Notes: generated by a model not told the origin, from the letters alone. A stretch of 21,890 nucleotides of DNA from an uncultured Lachnospiraceae bacterium (GCA_947589175.1 CANPZR010000014.1:1-21890), one strand, 5' to 3'. Shown: positions 5,906 through 14,862, numbered from the stretch's first letter. Program-made: numbers and translations.

Positions 5906-7720
5906 ATGAGCAATTTGATGGCGAGCTTTAACGCCGGCGTATCGGGACTGCATTCCGCGCAGGCCTCGCTGAACACCACATCCCACAATCTGGCCAACGC
6001 GCAGACGAAGGGATATGTGAGGCAGCAGGTATTGGTCATGGACTCTTTTTACCAGAGTGCGATCGGTCCTCATGACAATGTGATGCAGGTCGGGACCGGT
6101 ACGGTCATTGCCAAGACCAGGCAGATCCGCAACACATTTCTGGACGCCCAGTACCGGCTGCAGCTGGGAAGGCAGTGCTTTTACGAGCAGAACCAGAGCG
6201 CGGCCATGGAGTTAGAGGATATGCTGGGCGAGCTCGAGGGAGAGCAGTTCCAGGAGAGCATCACGGAATTTCAGAGCGCTCTCAGATCTCTGTCGGAGAA
6301 TCCGGAAAATATCGTATTCAAGGATCAGGTAGTGTCCATAGCGTCCAAGTTCATAGAGCGCGCCCGGGCCCTGCAGAATCAGCTGAATACATACCAGACC
6401 AGCTTGAACACGGAGGTCATTAACCAGGTAGACCGGATCAATGAGATCATCACGGAGATCAAGGATTACAACCAGCTGATCCGGAAGTACGAGGCCACCG
6501 GCGACGGCGCCAACGACTACCGGGACAAGAGAAACGACCTCTTAGACGAGCTGGGACAATATATAAATTTTGACGCCAATGAGGAAGTGGACGGCGTAGT
6601 CACCATCTACGCGGAGGGATCCTTCCTGTTAGATTCCTCCACCCAGTATTTTCTGACCACGGCCTATGAGAGCGACACATCCAAGCTCTTAAAGCCGGTG
6701 TGGGCGACGGGCGGAGACTTTTTCCGGCGGGATTCCCTGGCCTACAGCACCGCCAACAACACGGACGTGGGATCTTTGTGGGGACTTCTGGTGGCGCGGG
6801 GAAGCTACGCCGCTATTTACAACGATATGCCCGTGAAGCCCCTGGAGAGCGATGAGAAGTACATGGCGGGCGGCACATTTGACCAGAGGGCGTACGACCG
6901 GGATATGGATCAGTATAAAAAGGATGTCGAGGTCTACAACGGCGTCGTGGGAGCGTCCATTGTCATGACCGTGCAGAACCAGCTCGACATGCTGGTACAC
7001 GGCATTGTGACCAAGATCAACAACATGCTCTGCCCTAACAAGGAAGTCACGATTCAGACTACGGACGCCGCCGGCAATACGGTGACGGAGACGGTCACCG
7101 TTCTGGACGAGGAGAATTCCCTGATGGGTGACGATAAGGACAACACCATGGGCACGGAGCTTTTCTCCCGGCGCAGCGTGGAGCGCTACACGAAGATGAC
7201 AGCGCAGGTTCGCCAGGACGACGGCACCTATAAGGAGATGGAGATCTATAAGTACAATGAGGAAGATCCGAGCGATATATACTCCCTCTACACCATCGGG
7301 CAGTTGGAGATGAATCCCGTGGTGCTCAAGGACGCCTCCACTCTGGCGGTGAAGTACAGTCTGACCAACGGACACGCGAAGGGATACGCCTACGACGAGG
7401 TCGAGAAGCTGGCCGGGATATTTGACGAGAAGATCGGCGTGCTGAACCCCAATTCCATGAACACCTATAACAGCAAGGATTTTTATGTGGGGATGGTCGA
7501 CGAGCTGGCCAATACCGGCTTTGTCTGGAACGGCATTGTGGAGAACCAGCAGATCACGGCCTCCAGCATCGACGACGAGAGGCAGAACGTCATGGGAGTA
7601 TCCACCGAGGAGGAGCTGTCGGACCTGATCAAGTTCCAGAGGTGCTTCGACGCCTCATCCCGTTATATTACGACGATATCAGAAATGTTAGAATACATTA
7701 TAGAGAGATTAGGAGGTTGA
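5906..7720 (+). CDS. flgK: hook-filament junction protein FlgK (first copy)
   Basis: A 604-residue HAP1 protein forming the joint between hook and filament. The N-terminal D0/D1 helix carries the rod/hook signature FNAGVSGLHSAQASLN followed by TSHNLANAQTKGYVRQ. The C terminus GVSTEEELSDLIKFQRCFD and the final helix ending YIIERLGG is the polymerising and FlgN-binding end. The middle (roughly residues 200-480) is variable. The GGAGG at 5896-5900 is five bases from ATG 5906 but overlaps the ATG at 5894, so 5906 is the start. Three cysteines are present. It is followed four bases later by a second FlgK-type gene. Confidence 0.87.
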   Translation: MSNLMASFNAGVSGLHSAQASLNTTSHNLANAQTKGYVRQQVLVMDSFYQSAIGPHDNVMQVGTGTVIAKTRQIRNTFLDAQYRLQLGRQCFYEQNQSAAMELEDMLGELEGEQFQESITEFQSALRSLSENPENIVFKDQVVSIASKFIERARALQNQLNTYQTSLNTEVINQVDRINEIITEIKDYNQLIRKYEATGDGANDYRDKRNDLLDELGQYINFDANEEVDGVVTIYAEGSFLLDSSTQYFLTTAYESDTSKLLKPVWATGGDFFRRDSLAYSTANNTDVGSLWGLLVARGSYAAIYNDMPVKPLESDEKYMAGGTFDQRAYDRDMDQYKKDVEVYNGVVGASIVMTVQNQLDMLVHGIVTKINNMLCPNKEVTIQTTDAAGNTVTETVTVLDEENSLMGDDKDNTMGTELFSRRSVERYTKMTAQVRQDDGTYKEMEIYKYNEEDPSDIYSLYTIGQLEMNPVVLKDASTLAVKYSLTNGHAKGYAYDEVEKLAGIFDEKIGVLNPNSMNTYNSKDFYVGMVDELANTGFVWNGIVENQQITASSIDDERQNVMGVSTEEELSDLIKFQRCFDASSRYITTISEMLEYIIERLGG

Positions 7721-7724
7721 TAGC

Positions 7725-9599
7725 ATGTCATCTACATTCGGAAATCTAGAAATTGCCAAGTCGGGCATGATGGCTTACAATGCCGCGATGCAGACGACGG
7801 CCCACAACATCGCGAATATCCACACGAAGGGATATTCCAGGCAGACGGCCAACATCGTCTCCCTGGTGGGAAATAAGAGCTCGCTGACCGTGCAGGGATA
7901 CGGTACCCGGGTGGTGGACATCACCCGAAAGCGCAACGAGTATTTTGACACCAAGTACCAGGCGACGCAGTCCTCCTACAACAAGTACGACACGGACTTC
8001 TATTATCTGAAAGCGCTGCAGGATTCCATCTGCGGCAATGTGACGGCGGATGAGGAGCAGGCCGGGATCGGCGAGTCCTTTGACAAGTTCAACGCGGCGC
8101 TCAGCAACCTGGTCGGAAATCCGAACAACACCACGGTTCGTACCGAGGCGGTGACCGTGGCGCAGACCTTTACGGAAAATGTAAACAACGCGGCCAAGAA
8201 GCTGCAGACCATGCAGCAGGAGGCCAATGAGGAGATCAAGAGCTGCATCGGGCAGATCAACGCCTACGCGGACCGGATCATCTCGCTGAACCGCCAGATC
8301 AATACGATTGAGTCCTATGGCAATCCGGCCAACGACCTGCGCGACCAGCGGTCCCTTCTGATTGACGAATTATCCCAGTACTGCAATGTAGAGACGCTGG
8401 AAAAGGCGCCGGCGGACGGCATCGGCGATGTTCAGTATTATGTATATATAGACGGACACTGCTTAGTGGATACCTATAACACCAACCACCTTGTGGTCCG
8501 GCAGAAAGACACCTATTCCAATATAGGGGATATCGAGGGATGTTACGAGGTGTCCTGGGAGGACGGAACGGGATTTTCCTGCTATTCCTCCCAGTTAGGC
8601 GGCAAGCTGCAGTCTCTGTTTGAGATGCGGGACGGAAACAACGACACCGTGGTGAAGGGGACAGTAGGAGATTATGATGAGGCTTCTAAGAAGCTCACAA
8701 TCACGGACGCGAACTGCAACGATATCGCCACGCTGAACATACCGGCCTATGACGGCGAGATCGTCATCAACAACCGCACCTATTATTACGATAGCTTTGA
8801 GGTAAAAACGGACGCGGACGGGAACTACACATACGAGTTTGTACTGAAAAATCCGAGCACCGAGCTGTTGCAGATCGCCAAGGACAAGGGCTACACCGCC
8901 AGTGTGGGAGTTGCTGTCAACGCCAAGGGAATCCCCTTTTACATGGCGCAGCTCAATGAGTTTGTCCGCACCTACGCCCAGGAGTTCAACCGGATTCAAA
9001 AACAGGGCCTGGACCTGAATGATAACCCTGGAATCGACTTTTTCAACTCCACGGTTCCCGATCTGGGAGTGAATTATGTGATGCAGGAGAGTGAGAACGG
9101 CGTCGCTCCCTCTTTCTCCTCCATACCGGGAGAGAAGGACGCCAACGGCAATTATGTGGGATCCTATTACTATGTGACGGCGCTGAATTTCTGCGTCACG
9201 AGAGACGTTCTCAACGACGGGACAAAGATCGCCTGCAAGGGCCGGGCCTTTGATTCGGACGGCAAAGAAGTCAGCGTGGGAAGCGACAACGGCGACAACA
9301 TCCAGCTTCTCTCCAAACTGAAGGATAACGGAGATATGTTCGTCCACGGCGCGCCGGATGAATTTATCCAGTACATCACATCCTCCTTAGGGGTAAACGC
9401 CCAGAAGGCGGAGTCCATGTCCAAGAGCGAGAGCAACCTGCTCTATGCCATCGACGAGAGCCGGCAGTCTGTTTCCGGCGTAGACGAGGACGAGGAGGGC
9501 GCGAACATGATCATATTCCAGAACATGCTCAATAACCAGTACAAGGTTCTGGCAGTCATGAACGAGGTATTAGATAAGCTGATTAACGGAATGATATAA
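7725..9599 (+). CDS. flgK: hook-filament junction protein FlgK (second, tandem copy)
   Basis: A 624-residue HAP1-type protein with the same architecture as the gene before it: N-terminal AKSGMMAYNAAMQTTAHNIA leading into NIHTKGYSRQ, variable centre, and C-terminal VDEDEEGANMIIFQNMLNNQ with a final amphipathic helix. AGGAGG at 7711-7716 lies eight bases upstream within the end of the first copy, so translation is probably coupled. The two proteins match mainly in the terminal polymerising regions and differ in the surface-exposed middle. It has about nine cysteines, which is odd for an exported flagellar axial protein. It may form a second ring of the junction or an alternative junction; that is inference. 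Confidence 0.85.
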   Translation: MSSTFGNLEIAKSGMMAYNAAMQTTAHNIANIHTKGYSRQTANIVSLVGNKSSLTVQGYGTRVVDITRKRNEYFDTKYQATQSSYNKYDTDFYYLKALQDSICGNVTADEEQAGIGESFDKFNAALSNLVGNPNNTTVRTEAVTVAQTFTENVNNAAKKLQTMQQEANEEIKSCIGQINAYADRIISLNRQINTIESYGNPANDLRDQRSLLIDELSQYCNVETLEKAPADGIGDVQYYVYIDGHCLVDTYNTNHLVVRQKDTYSNIGDIEGCYEVSWEDGTGFSCYSSQLGGKLQSLFEMRDGNNDTVVKGTVGDYDEASKKLTITDANCNDIATLNIPAYDGEIVINNRTYYYDSFEVKTDADGNYTYEFVLKNPSTELLQIAKDKGYTASVGVAVNAKGIPFYMAQLNEFVRTYAQEFNRIQKQGLDLNDNPGIDFFNSTVPDLGVNYVMQESENGVAPSFSSIPGEKDANGNYVGSYYYVTALNFCVTRDVLNDGTKIACKGRAFDSDGKEVSVGSDNGDNIQLLSKLKDNGDMFVHGAPDEFIQYITSSLGVNAQKAESMSKSESNLLYAIDESRQSVSGVDEDEEGANMIIFQNMLNNQYKVLAVMNEVLDKLINGMI

Positions 9600-9681
9600 T
9601 TTGAGCTGTTTTAGAATTTCGGGAGAACAGCCCCGTAATAGCAACATCATGACCGGATTATAATATAAGGGAGGTACTGAC

Positions 9682-11181
9682 ATGAGAGTTACCAACACGA
9701 TGATGAGAAACAATTCCCTGCTGCACGTGCAGAAGAATAAAAACGCGGAAAACACATATCTGAACCAGTACAGCAGCCTGAAAAAGATCCAGCGCCCGTC
9801 GGACGACCCGACAATCGCGGTGCGGGCCCTGAAGTACCGTACGACCCTGGCGGAGATCAAGCAGTACCTGAAAAATATCGACGACGCCACGGCCTGGATG
9901 GACGAGACTGACGCGGTGCTTCACGCGATGGATGACAAATTAGACGCCCTGGTGGAATACTGCAATCAGGCGGCTAACGGAACGGTCAATCCGGAGGACC
10001 GGCACGACATCGTTCTCCAGCTGCAAGAGTTCTCCTCCTATATCTACGAGCAGGAGGCCAACCAGGACTATGCCGGGCGTTATCTGCTGACCGGATACCG
10101 CACCGATGTGCCGCTTCTCTTTGGGGATAATCAGGATACGGTCACCTATACGATCACGGAGACGCCGGATATCAATGATATTAACCGGTTTGAGTATGTC
10201 TATGGGGGAGCCGTGTACGGAGATACGAAAGACGCGTCGGATTATGCTGGCGAGGCGCCGGAGTTTCTGGCCACCCACCGTCTGCTGCTGTCCTACGACA
10301 ATCTGGACGCTAAGGACAAGGGGCAGGAAGTCGTGGTGAAATATACAGACGAAACCGGCGCTGAGCAGACGCTTACGGTAGATATTGTGAGTGTACGGGA
10401 TGATGTGAAAAACAACGACCACCTTCATCCGGAGAATCCCAATGATGTCTATTTTGTGCCGGAGACCGGAGAACTGGTATTTGGCGACGCCATATACGAT
10501 AGTCTGCGCAAGGGATCAAATCTCAGCGTGACATACAAAAAGACAAACTTTGAGAAGAACGACATCCGGCCGGAGCACTATTTTGACTGCGACGCCAAGG
10601 ACAATGTGACGAATGCCACCGTTTCCTACCGGAATCCGGGAGCCCAGGCCATCAATTACCAGATCAATTTCAGCCAGAACCTGACGGTGAACACCGTGGC
10701 CTGCAACGCCCTCGGCACCGGCGTGCGCCGGATGGTGGACGACATGATTAATATTTGCAATGAGATTGACGTCATTGAGGCCAACCTCACTTCCGTGCAG
10801 AAGCGGATCAGCGACTGCGACGAGGCGGATACGGATCAGCTGGCGGATCTTCACGAGCTGGAGTCCCAGCTGGAGACGCAGCTGGCCCTGCAGACGACGG
10901 TAGTCCAGAAGGCTCTGGGCACCGGCATCACCATAAGCCAGAAGCAGAAGGATCAGATCAATGTGGCGTACGCGGATCACGGCGCCAGAGTGAACCGGAT
11001 GAATCTGACCAAGTCAAAGCTGGAGAGCCAGCAGACGGATACGGAAGAGGCTAAGTCGGAGAACGAGGACGCCAACCTGGGAGAGGCCTACATCAACTTC
11101 ACCGAGGCGGATCTTCTCTATCAGGCGACGCTCAGCGCCACGAATAAGATTCTGGGGAAATCGCTGTTAGATTTTATCTGA
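9682..11181 (+). CDS. flgL: hook-filament junction protein FlgL
   Basis: A 499-residue HAP3 protein that sits between FlgK and the filament. The N terminus MRVTNTMMRNNSLLHVQKNK with QRPSDDPTIAVRALKYR is the flagellin-like D0/D1 region; the C-terminal NLGEAYINFTEADLLYQATL and LGKSLLDF complete the paired-helix domain. The central 250 residues are an enlarged surface domain, making it longer than the roughly 300 residues of classical FlgL. Five cysteines are visible. GGGAGG at 9669-9674 is seven bases from the ATG. An 82-base gap separates it from the second flgK, with a small dyad GCTGTT/AACAGC at 9605-9631 but no clear terminator. Confidence 0.87.
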   Translation: MRVTNTMMRNNSLLHVQKNKNAENTYLNQYSSLKKIQRPSDDPTIAVRALKYRTTLAEIKQYLKNIDDATAWMDETDAVLHAMDDKLDALVEYCNQAANGTVNPEDRHDIVLQLQEFSSYIYEQEANQDYAGRYLLTGYRTDVPLLFGDNQDTVTYTITETPDINDINRFEYVYGGAVYGDTKDASDYAGEAPEFLATHRLLLSYDNLDAKDKGQEVVVKYTDETGAEQTLTVDIVSVRDDVKNNDHLHPENPNDVYFVPETGELVFGDAIYDSLRKGSNLSVTYKKTNFEKNDIRPEHYFDCDAKDNVTNATVSYRNPGAQAINYQINFSQNLTVNTVACNALGTGVRRMVDDMINICNEIDVIEANLTSVQKRISDCDEADTDQLADLHELESQLETQLALQTTVVQKALGTGITISQKQKDQINVAYADHGARVNRMNLTKSKLESQQTDTEEAKSENEDANLGEAYINFTEADLLYQATLSATNKILGKSLLDFI

Positions 11182-11203
11182 TGATAGAAATGGAGAGGGA
11201 AAA

Positions 11204-11656
11204 ATGTTAGTAAAGACAAAATATTTTGGGGAAGTAGACATTCCGGAGGAGAAGGTCCTCACCTTTGACAGAGGGCTGATTGGCCTGACGGACTATAAGA
11301 AATTTACGTTATTGTACGACTGTGAAAAGGACGAGTCCCATATCCGCTGGCTCCAGAGCCTGGATGAGCCCACGCTGGCCCTGCCGGTGATCGATCCCTG
11401 GCTGATAAAGGAGGACTACAACCCGGAAGTAGAGGATGAGCTGCTCGCCGGCCTGGGCGAGCTGACCGAGGAAAATCTGCTGCTGCTTCTGACCATGACC
11501 GTGCCGTCGGATCTGACAAAGATGTCCGTGAATCTGAAGGCGCCCATGATCATCAACTCGGATAACAGAAAAGCGGCTCAGATTATCGTAGAGAACGAGG
11601 ATTACGAGGTGAAATACAAGGTCTACGATATCCTCAATCAGAGGGGGGAGGCGTGA
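11204..11656 (+). CDS. fliW: flagellar assembly factor FliW
   Basis: A 150-residue FliW: the N-terminal beta-rich part begins MLVKTKYFGEVDIPEEKVLTF, cited from its start, and continues GLIGLTDYKKFTLLYD; the conserved LDEPTLALPVIDPW and the C-terminal VNLKAPMIINSDNRKAAQII are family hallmarks. In Bacillus subtilis FliW binds either flagellin or CsrA; free flagellin titrates FliW and lets CsrA repress hag translation. The start has GGAGAGGG at 11192-11199. The stop codon lies one base before the csrA ATG, so the two are translationally coupled, as is usual for this pair. Confidence 0.93.
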   Translation: MLVKTKYFGEVDIPEEKVLTFDRGLIGLTDYKKFTLLYDCEKDESHIRWLQSLDEPTLALPVIDPWLIKEDYNPEVEDELLAGLGELTEENLLLLLTMTVPSDLTKMSVNLKAPMIINSDNRKAAQIIVENEDYEVKYKVYDILNQRGEA

Positions 11657-11657
11657 G

Positions 11658-11879
11658 ATGTTAGCATTAGCGAGAAAGGTCAATGAATCCATCATTATCA
11701 ATGACGATATCGAGGTCACGGTGCTGGAAGTAAAGGGCGACCAGATCAAGCTGGGCATCGAGGCGCCCCGGTCCGTGCCGGTCTACCGCAAGGAGATCTA
11801 CAAGCAGATCCAGGAGGCCAATACGGAGGCGGCCAATGTGGCGGATCCGGAGGCTCTGGCGAAGTTTATGAGCAAATAA
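11658..11879 (+). CDS. csrA: carbon storage regulator CsrA
   Basis: A 73-residue RNA-binding dimer that represses translation by covering ribosome-binding sites. RNA-contact residues are present: Leu4 and Arg6 in MLALARKVNESI and Arg44 in VPVYRKEI. The C-terminal helix contains Asn55, the position reported to matter for FliW binding in B. subtilis CsrA. The Gly-Asp/Glu step usually following ESI is replaced by IINDDIEV, still compatible with the fold. GGAGG at 11647-11651, inside fliW, is six bases from the ATG. The obvious target in this window is the flagellin leader at 19557-19590. Confidence 0.94.
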   Translation: MLALARKVNESIIINDDIEVTVLEVKGDQIKLGIEAPRSVPVYRKEIYKQIQEANTEAANVADPEALAKFMSK

Positions 11880-11895
11880 ATATGACAATATTTCG

Positions 11896-11922
11896 ATACA
11901 GGGGTTAAGTTTACCCCTGTAT
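11896..11922 (+). terminator. perfect 10-bp hairpin after csrA (weak terminator or regulatory dyad)
   Basis: ATACAGGGGT (11896-11905) and ACCCCTGTAT (11913-11922) are perfect inverted copies with a seven-base loop TAAGTTT. It starts 17 bases after the csrA stop. Only a short T-run follows (ATTTG), so termination would be inefficient. The loop overlaps the -35 of a weak sigma-28 candidate, and the element resembles the dyad at the flgM start site, so a regulatory role is also possible. Confidence 0.5.
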
Positions 11923-11932
11923 TTGTCGATAG
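11906..11932 (+). promoter_or_regulatory. weak candidate sigma-28 promoter of flaG
   Basis: TAAG (11906-11909), 15 bases, GTCGATAG (11925-11932) keeps the spacing and the CGATA core of the sigma-28 consensus but departs at one -35 and two -10 positions. The sequence before the -35 (AGGGGT) resembles that before the flagellin -35 (AGGGG). TATAAT-like strings at 11958 and 11965 lack a partner -35. Confidence is modest. Confidence 0.35.
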
Positions 11933-11993
11933 ACATTATAGGGTATTGTACCACTACTATAATTTATAATCATGACACACGGAGGTGTTTGAA

Positions 11994-12416
11994 ATGGATG
12001 TAGAGAAGATTACTCAGGCAGGGGGTTCCGCGTATCAGTCCGTGGAGCCGGTATCTGTGAGCACGGCGCCGAAGCCGGAGACCGCAGACGCCAAGGCGGC
12101 AGCAGTGTCGTCAAATTTTGCTCCGGTCACATCGTCAGGGAAGACGGGCCAGTCCGGAGAAGAGAAGCAGGAAATGGATCAGAAGGAGCACGCCGCTTCG
12201 GAGGCCAGCATTGACGACGCTGTGCGCAGCGCCAACCGCAAGCTGGTCCACACCCGTTGCGAGTACTCGTACCACAAGCCGACCAAGCGCGTTTCCATCA
12301 AGGTGATCGATGAGGATACGAACGAGGTCATCCGCGAGATTCCGCCGGAGAAGTCTCTGGATATGCTCCAGAAGATGTGGGAGCTGGCGGGCATCCTGGT
12401 AGACGAGAAGAGATAG
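11994..12416 (+). CDS. flaG: flagellar protein FlaG
   Basis: A 140-residue FlaG-family protein. The first 75 residues are low-complexity (Ala/Ser/Glu/Lys) and probably disordered; the conserved domain is C-terminal, with EYSYHKPTKRVSIKVIDEDT followed by EVIREIPPEKSLDMLQKMWE and LAGILVDEKR. FlaG is usually encoded beside fliD and influences filament length or cap function, but its mechanism is poorly defined. ATG 11994 lies eight bases after GGAGG (11981-11985); a GTG at 11985 overlaps that site and is rejected. It is separated from csrA by a hairpin and possible promoter, so it may start a sub-operon with fliD, fliS and fliT. Confidence 0.87.
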   Translation: MDVEKITQAGGSAYQSVEPVSVSTAPKPETADAKAAAVSSNFAPVTSSGKTGQSGEEKQEMDQKEHAASEASIDDAVRSANRKLVHTRCEYSYHKPTKRVSIKVIDEDTNEVIREIPPEKSLDMLQKMWELAGILVDEKR

Positions 12417-12440
12417 CTCGGAGCTGAGGATTCATTCCCG

Positions 12441-12499
12441 TTTTATGATTTTGTAACTTTATATTTTATGGCTTTATGATTTTATAGTTTTATGTTTTA
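12441..12499. repeat. T-rich 12-17 bp degenerate repeats upstream of fliD
   Basis: Four imperfect units start at 12441, 12458, 12473 and 12488 and share TTTATGATTTTRTA or TTTTATGGC-like cores. The tract is strikingly AT-rich next to GC-balanced genes, and resembles the T-rich repeats at 183-267 and 2387-2507. No convincing promoter was found in the 135-base flaG-fliD gap: AGCGATAG at 12501-12508 lacks a sigma-28 -35. Confidence 0.45.
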
Positions 12500-12551
12500 A
12501 AGCGATAGCAGAGTTGATGAGTAAGAGAATTTAAAGATTGGAGGAATCATT

Positions 12552-14810
12552 ATGCCGATTCGTATGAGCGGGCTCATGTCCGGACTGGATACAGAGGCCA
12601 TTGTGGCAGAGCTGATGTCCGTACAGAGCATGAAAAAGACCAAGGTCCAGCAGGCCAAGACGAAGCTGGAGTGGAAGCAGACCGCCTGGTCGGATCTGAA
12701 CTCTAAGCTGGTTAATTTGTACAACAAGTATGTGTCCAAGATGCAGATGGAGGCCACCTATAAGGCTAAGAAGGCTACCGTTTCCGATACGTCCAAGGCG
12801 AATGTCACCGCCGGGATCAACGCGGTCAACGGCAACTATACCATGGAGGTCAAGAACGTCGCTACGGCGCAGTATTTGACCGGTGGCAAGATTAACGCAA
12901 GCTCCACAAACACGAAGCTTTCCACAATCGATCAGGATCTTGTGAATCAGGAAATCGTGATCAAGAACGGCGACAAGACCGAGAAGTTTGTGGTGACCGC
13001 GAACTCCACGATTGCGGACTTCACGAAAGCGCTTAAGAACGCGGGACTTAACGCGAACTTTGACACGGCTCAGAAGAGATTTTTCATCAGCAGTAAGGAC
13101 AGCGGTCTGGAGAACGCGTTTTCTATTACGTCCTCTGCTATCACGCAGGATGAATTAGATAAGCAGCAGGCCATCCGGGATGCAGTGGGTTATAGCAATA
13201 TGTCCACGGAGAACCGCAAGAAGGTAGACGACGCCATCACAGCGCTGCAGACATCGGGTGAATCAGGCGACGCATATGATAAGGCGCTGGATACGCTGGC
13301 AAAGGCAGCTACGGATACAAAGACGGCGATTGCCAATAGCGCTGCGGAGAATTATGTAAAGGCGAAGCTTTATAGCGAGAAATATAATGAGAATTATACC
13401 ACGGCAGAGAGTGATTCGGAACTTAAGGCGAAGTATTATGCAGATAGTGGTGAAGTTACGGATGAGCTTAAAAAGTCCTATGGTGAGAAGTATGAGGCTC
13501 TCAGCGCTGAAGAAAGACAGAAACTGGATGATCAAGGAAAGACCAAAGAAGACTATATTAAAGATCAGGCAGAGGCAGACTACAAAGCCGCTTTGAAGAA
13601 AAAAGCGGATGAACTCACCACGACTTATGTTAATGACAGGGTTGCCAATGATGAAACTGTAAAGCAGGATATTAAAGCTGCCGCTCTGAGAGGAAAGACT
13701 GTTGACGATATTAACGGTTTAGGGGACGAGGCGAAACAGAAGTATTACAAGTCTGGCGTGGCTGCATTTGCTGGTGTGACAGATCAGACATATGATACGG
13801 TTAAAAGCGATATCACGTCGGCTGTCAATGATTATGCAAAAATGGACAGTTCTGCCCGCCGCAATGCCGGCGAATCTGCGCTTGACAAGTTGGGATTGGC
13901 GAATATCGAAGTGGCAGATGGAACTGTGAAGGTAAACGGCGCGGCTAACGATGGAAAAAGTGCACCGGAGGGCATGGCTCTTGTAGAGGCGTCCGACAGC
14001 GTGATTCTGCTCAACGGCGCGGAGCTCACTTCTTCCAACTCCACCGTGACTGCCAACGGCCTGACGATTGAGCTGACGGGCAAGACTCAGCCAGGCGAGC
14101 CGATTACATTTTCCGTTAATAACGATGTGGACGGCGTTTACAATGCGGTCAAGGATTTCCTGAAGGAGTACAATTCCGTTATGAAGGAGATGTACACTCT
14201 TTACAACGCCGAGTCGGCCAAGGGCTATGAGCCGCTGACCAGCGAGGAGAAAGAGAGCATGACCGATGAGGATGTGGAACTCTGGGAGAAGAAGATCAAG
14301 GATTCCCTGCTCCGCAACGACAGCACGCTGGATGGCATTATGAGCAGCATGAGATCGGCTATGATGACGCAGGTTTCCGTCAATGGAAAGAACTATGCGC
14401 TCTCCAGTTTCGGTATCATGACGTCTACCGACTGGACCGAGGGCGGACAGCTGCACATCTACGGCGATCCGGATGATTCGGTATACGGTGACAGGGATGA
14501 TAAGCTGAAAGCGGCGCTGACCAATGATCCGGAAGCAGTCGTAAAAGCTCTCTCGGGCATATTTACCAATCTCCGCGAGGCCATGGGACAGAAGATGTCA
14601 GCCGTGCCGAACTACAGCAGTGCCCTTACATTCTATCAGGATATTAAGATGAAGAGCGATCTCAAAGATTATGAGGATGAATTAGACGATTGGGATGATA
14701 AGCTGGCCGAAATGGAAGACCGCTATTACGATCAGTTTACAGCGATGGAGAGAGCCATGGCAGAACTCCAGTCCAAGCAGAGCTCTCTGTCCAGCCTTAT
14801 GGGAGGCTGA
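12552..14810 (+). CDS. fliD: flagellar filament cap protein FliD, with a large insertion
   Basis: A 752-residue HAP2 cap that folds flagellin subunits at the filament tip. The N terminus MPIRMSGLMSGLDTEAIVAE is typical, as are YTMEVKNVATAQYLTGGKI and the C-terminal coiled-coil helices ending SSLSSLMGG. Usual Bacillota FliD is about 500 residues. The excess is a roughly 240-residue, mainly helical Lys/Glu/Asp/Ala-rich block (about residues 197-437) between FFISSKDSGLENAFSITSSA and ESALDKLGL. The block is coded with visibly more A/T-ending codons than its flanks. No cysteine occurs in the protein. GGAGG at 12540-12544 is seven bases from the ATG. The gene is followed by its usual partner fliS. 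Confidence 0.88.
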   Translation: MPIRMSGLMSGLDTEAIVAELMSVQSMKKTKVQQAKTKLEWKQTAWSDLNSKLVNLYNKYVSKMQMEATYKAKKATVSDTSKANVTAGINAVNGNYTMEVKNVATAQYLTGGKINASSTNTKLSTIDQDLVNQEIVIKNGDKTEKFVVTANSTIADFTKALKNAGLNANFDTAQKRFFISSKDSGLENAFSITSSAITQDELDKQQAIRDAVGYSNMSTENRKKVDDAITALQTSGESGDAYDKALDTLAKAATDTKTAIANSAAENYVKAKLYSEKYNENYTTAESDSELKAKYYADSGEVTDELKKSYGEKYEALSAEERQKLDDQGKTKEDYIKDQAEADYKAALKKKADELTTTYVNDRVANDETVKQDIKAAALRGKTVDDINGLGDEAKQKYYKSGVAAFAGVTDQTYDTVKSDITSAVNDYAKMDSSARRNAGESALDKLGLANIEVADGTVKVNGAANDGKSAPEGMALVEASDSVILLNGAELTSSNSTVTANGLTIELTGKTQPGEPITFSVNNDVDGVYNAVKDFLKEYNSVMKEMYTLYNAESAKGYEPLTSEEKESMTDEDVELWEKKIKDSLLRNDSTLDGIMSSMRSAMMTQVSVNGKNYALSSFGIMTSTDWTEGGQLHIYGDPDDSVYGDRDDKLKAALTNDPEAVVKALSGIFTNLREAMGQKMSAVPNYSSALTFYQDIKMKSDLKDYEDELDDWDDKLAEMEDRYYDQFTAMERAMAELQSKQSSLSSLMGG

Positions 14811-14862
14811 TCCCATAAATCTTTGTAGATGATAAAGCTGTAAGCAGGTCAGGAGGATAGGA

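Noticed and set aside
12482..12508. Sigma-28 promoter for fliD with AGCGATAG
   Set aside because: The -35 position reads TTAT and the -10 departs at key C positions; it is not distinguishable from chance in the AT-rich repeat tract.
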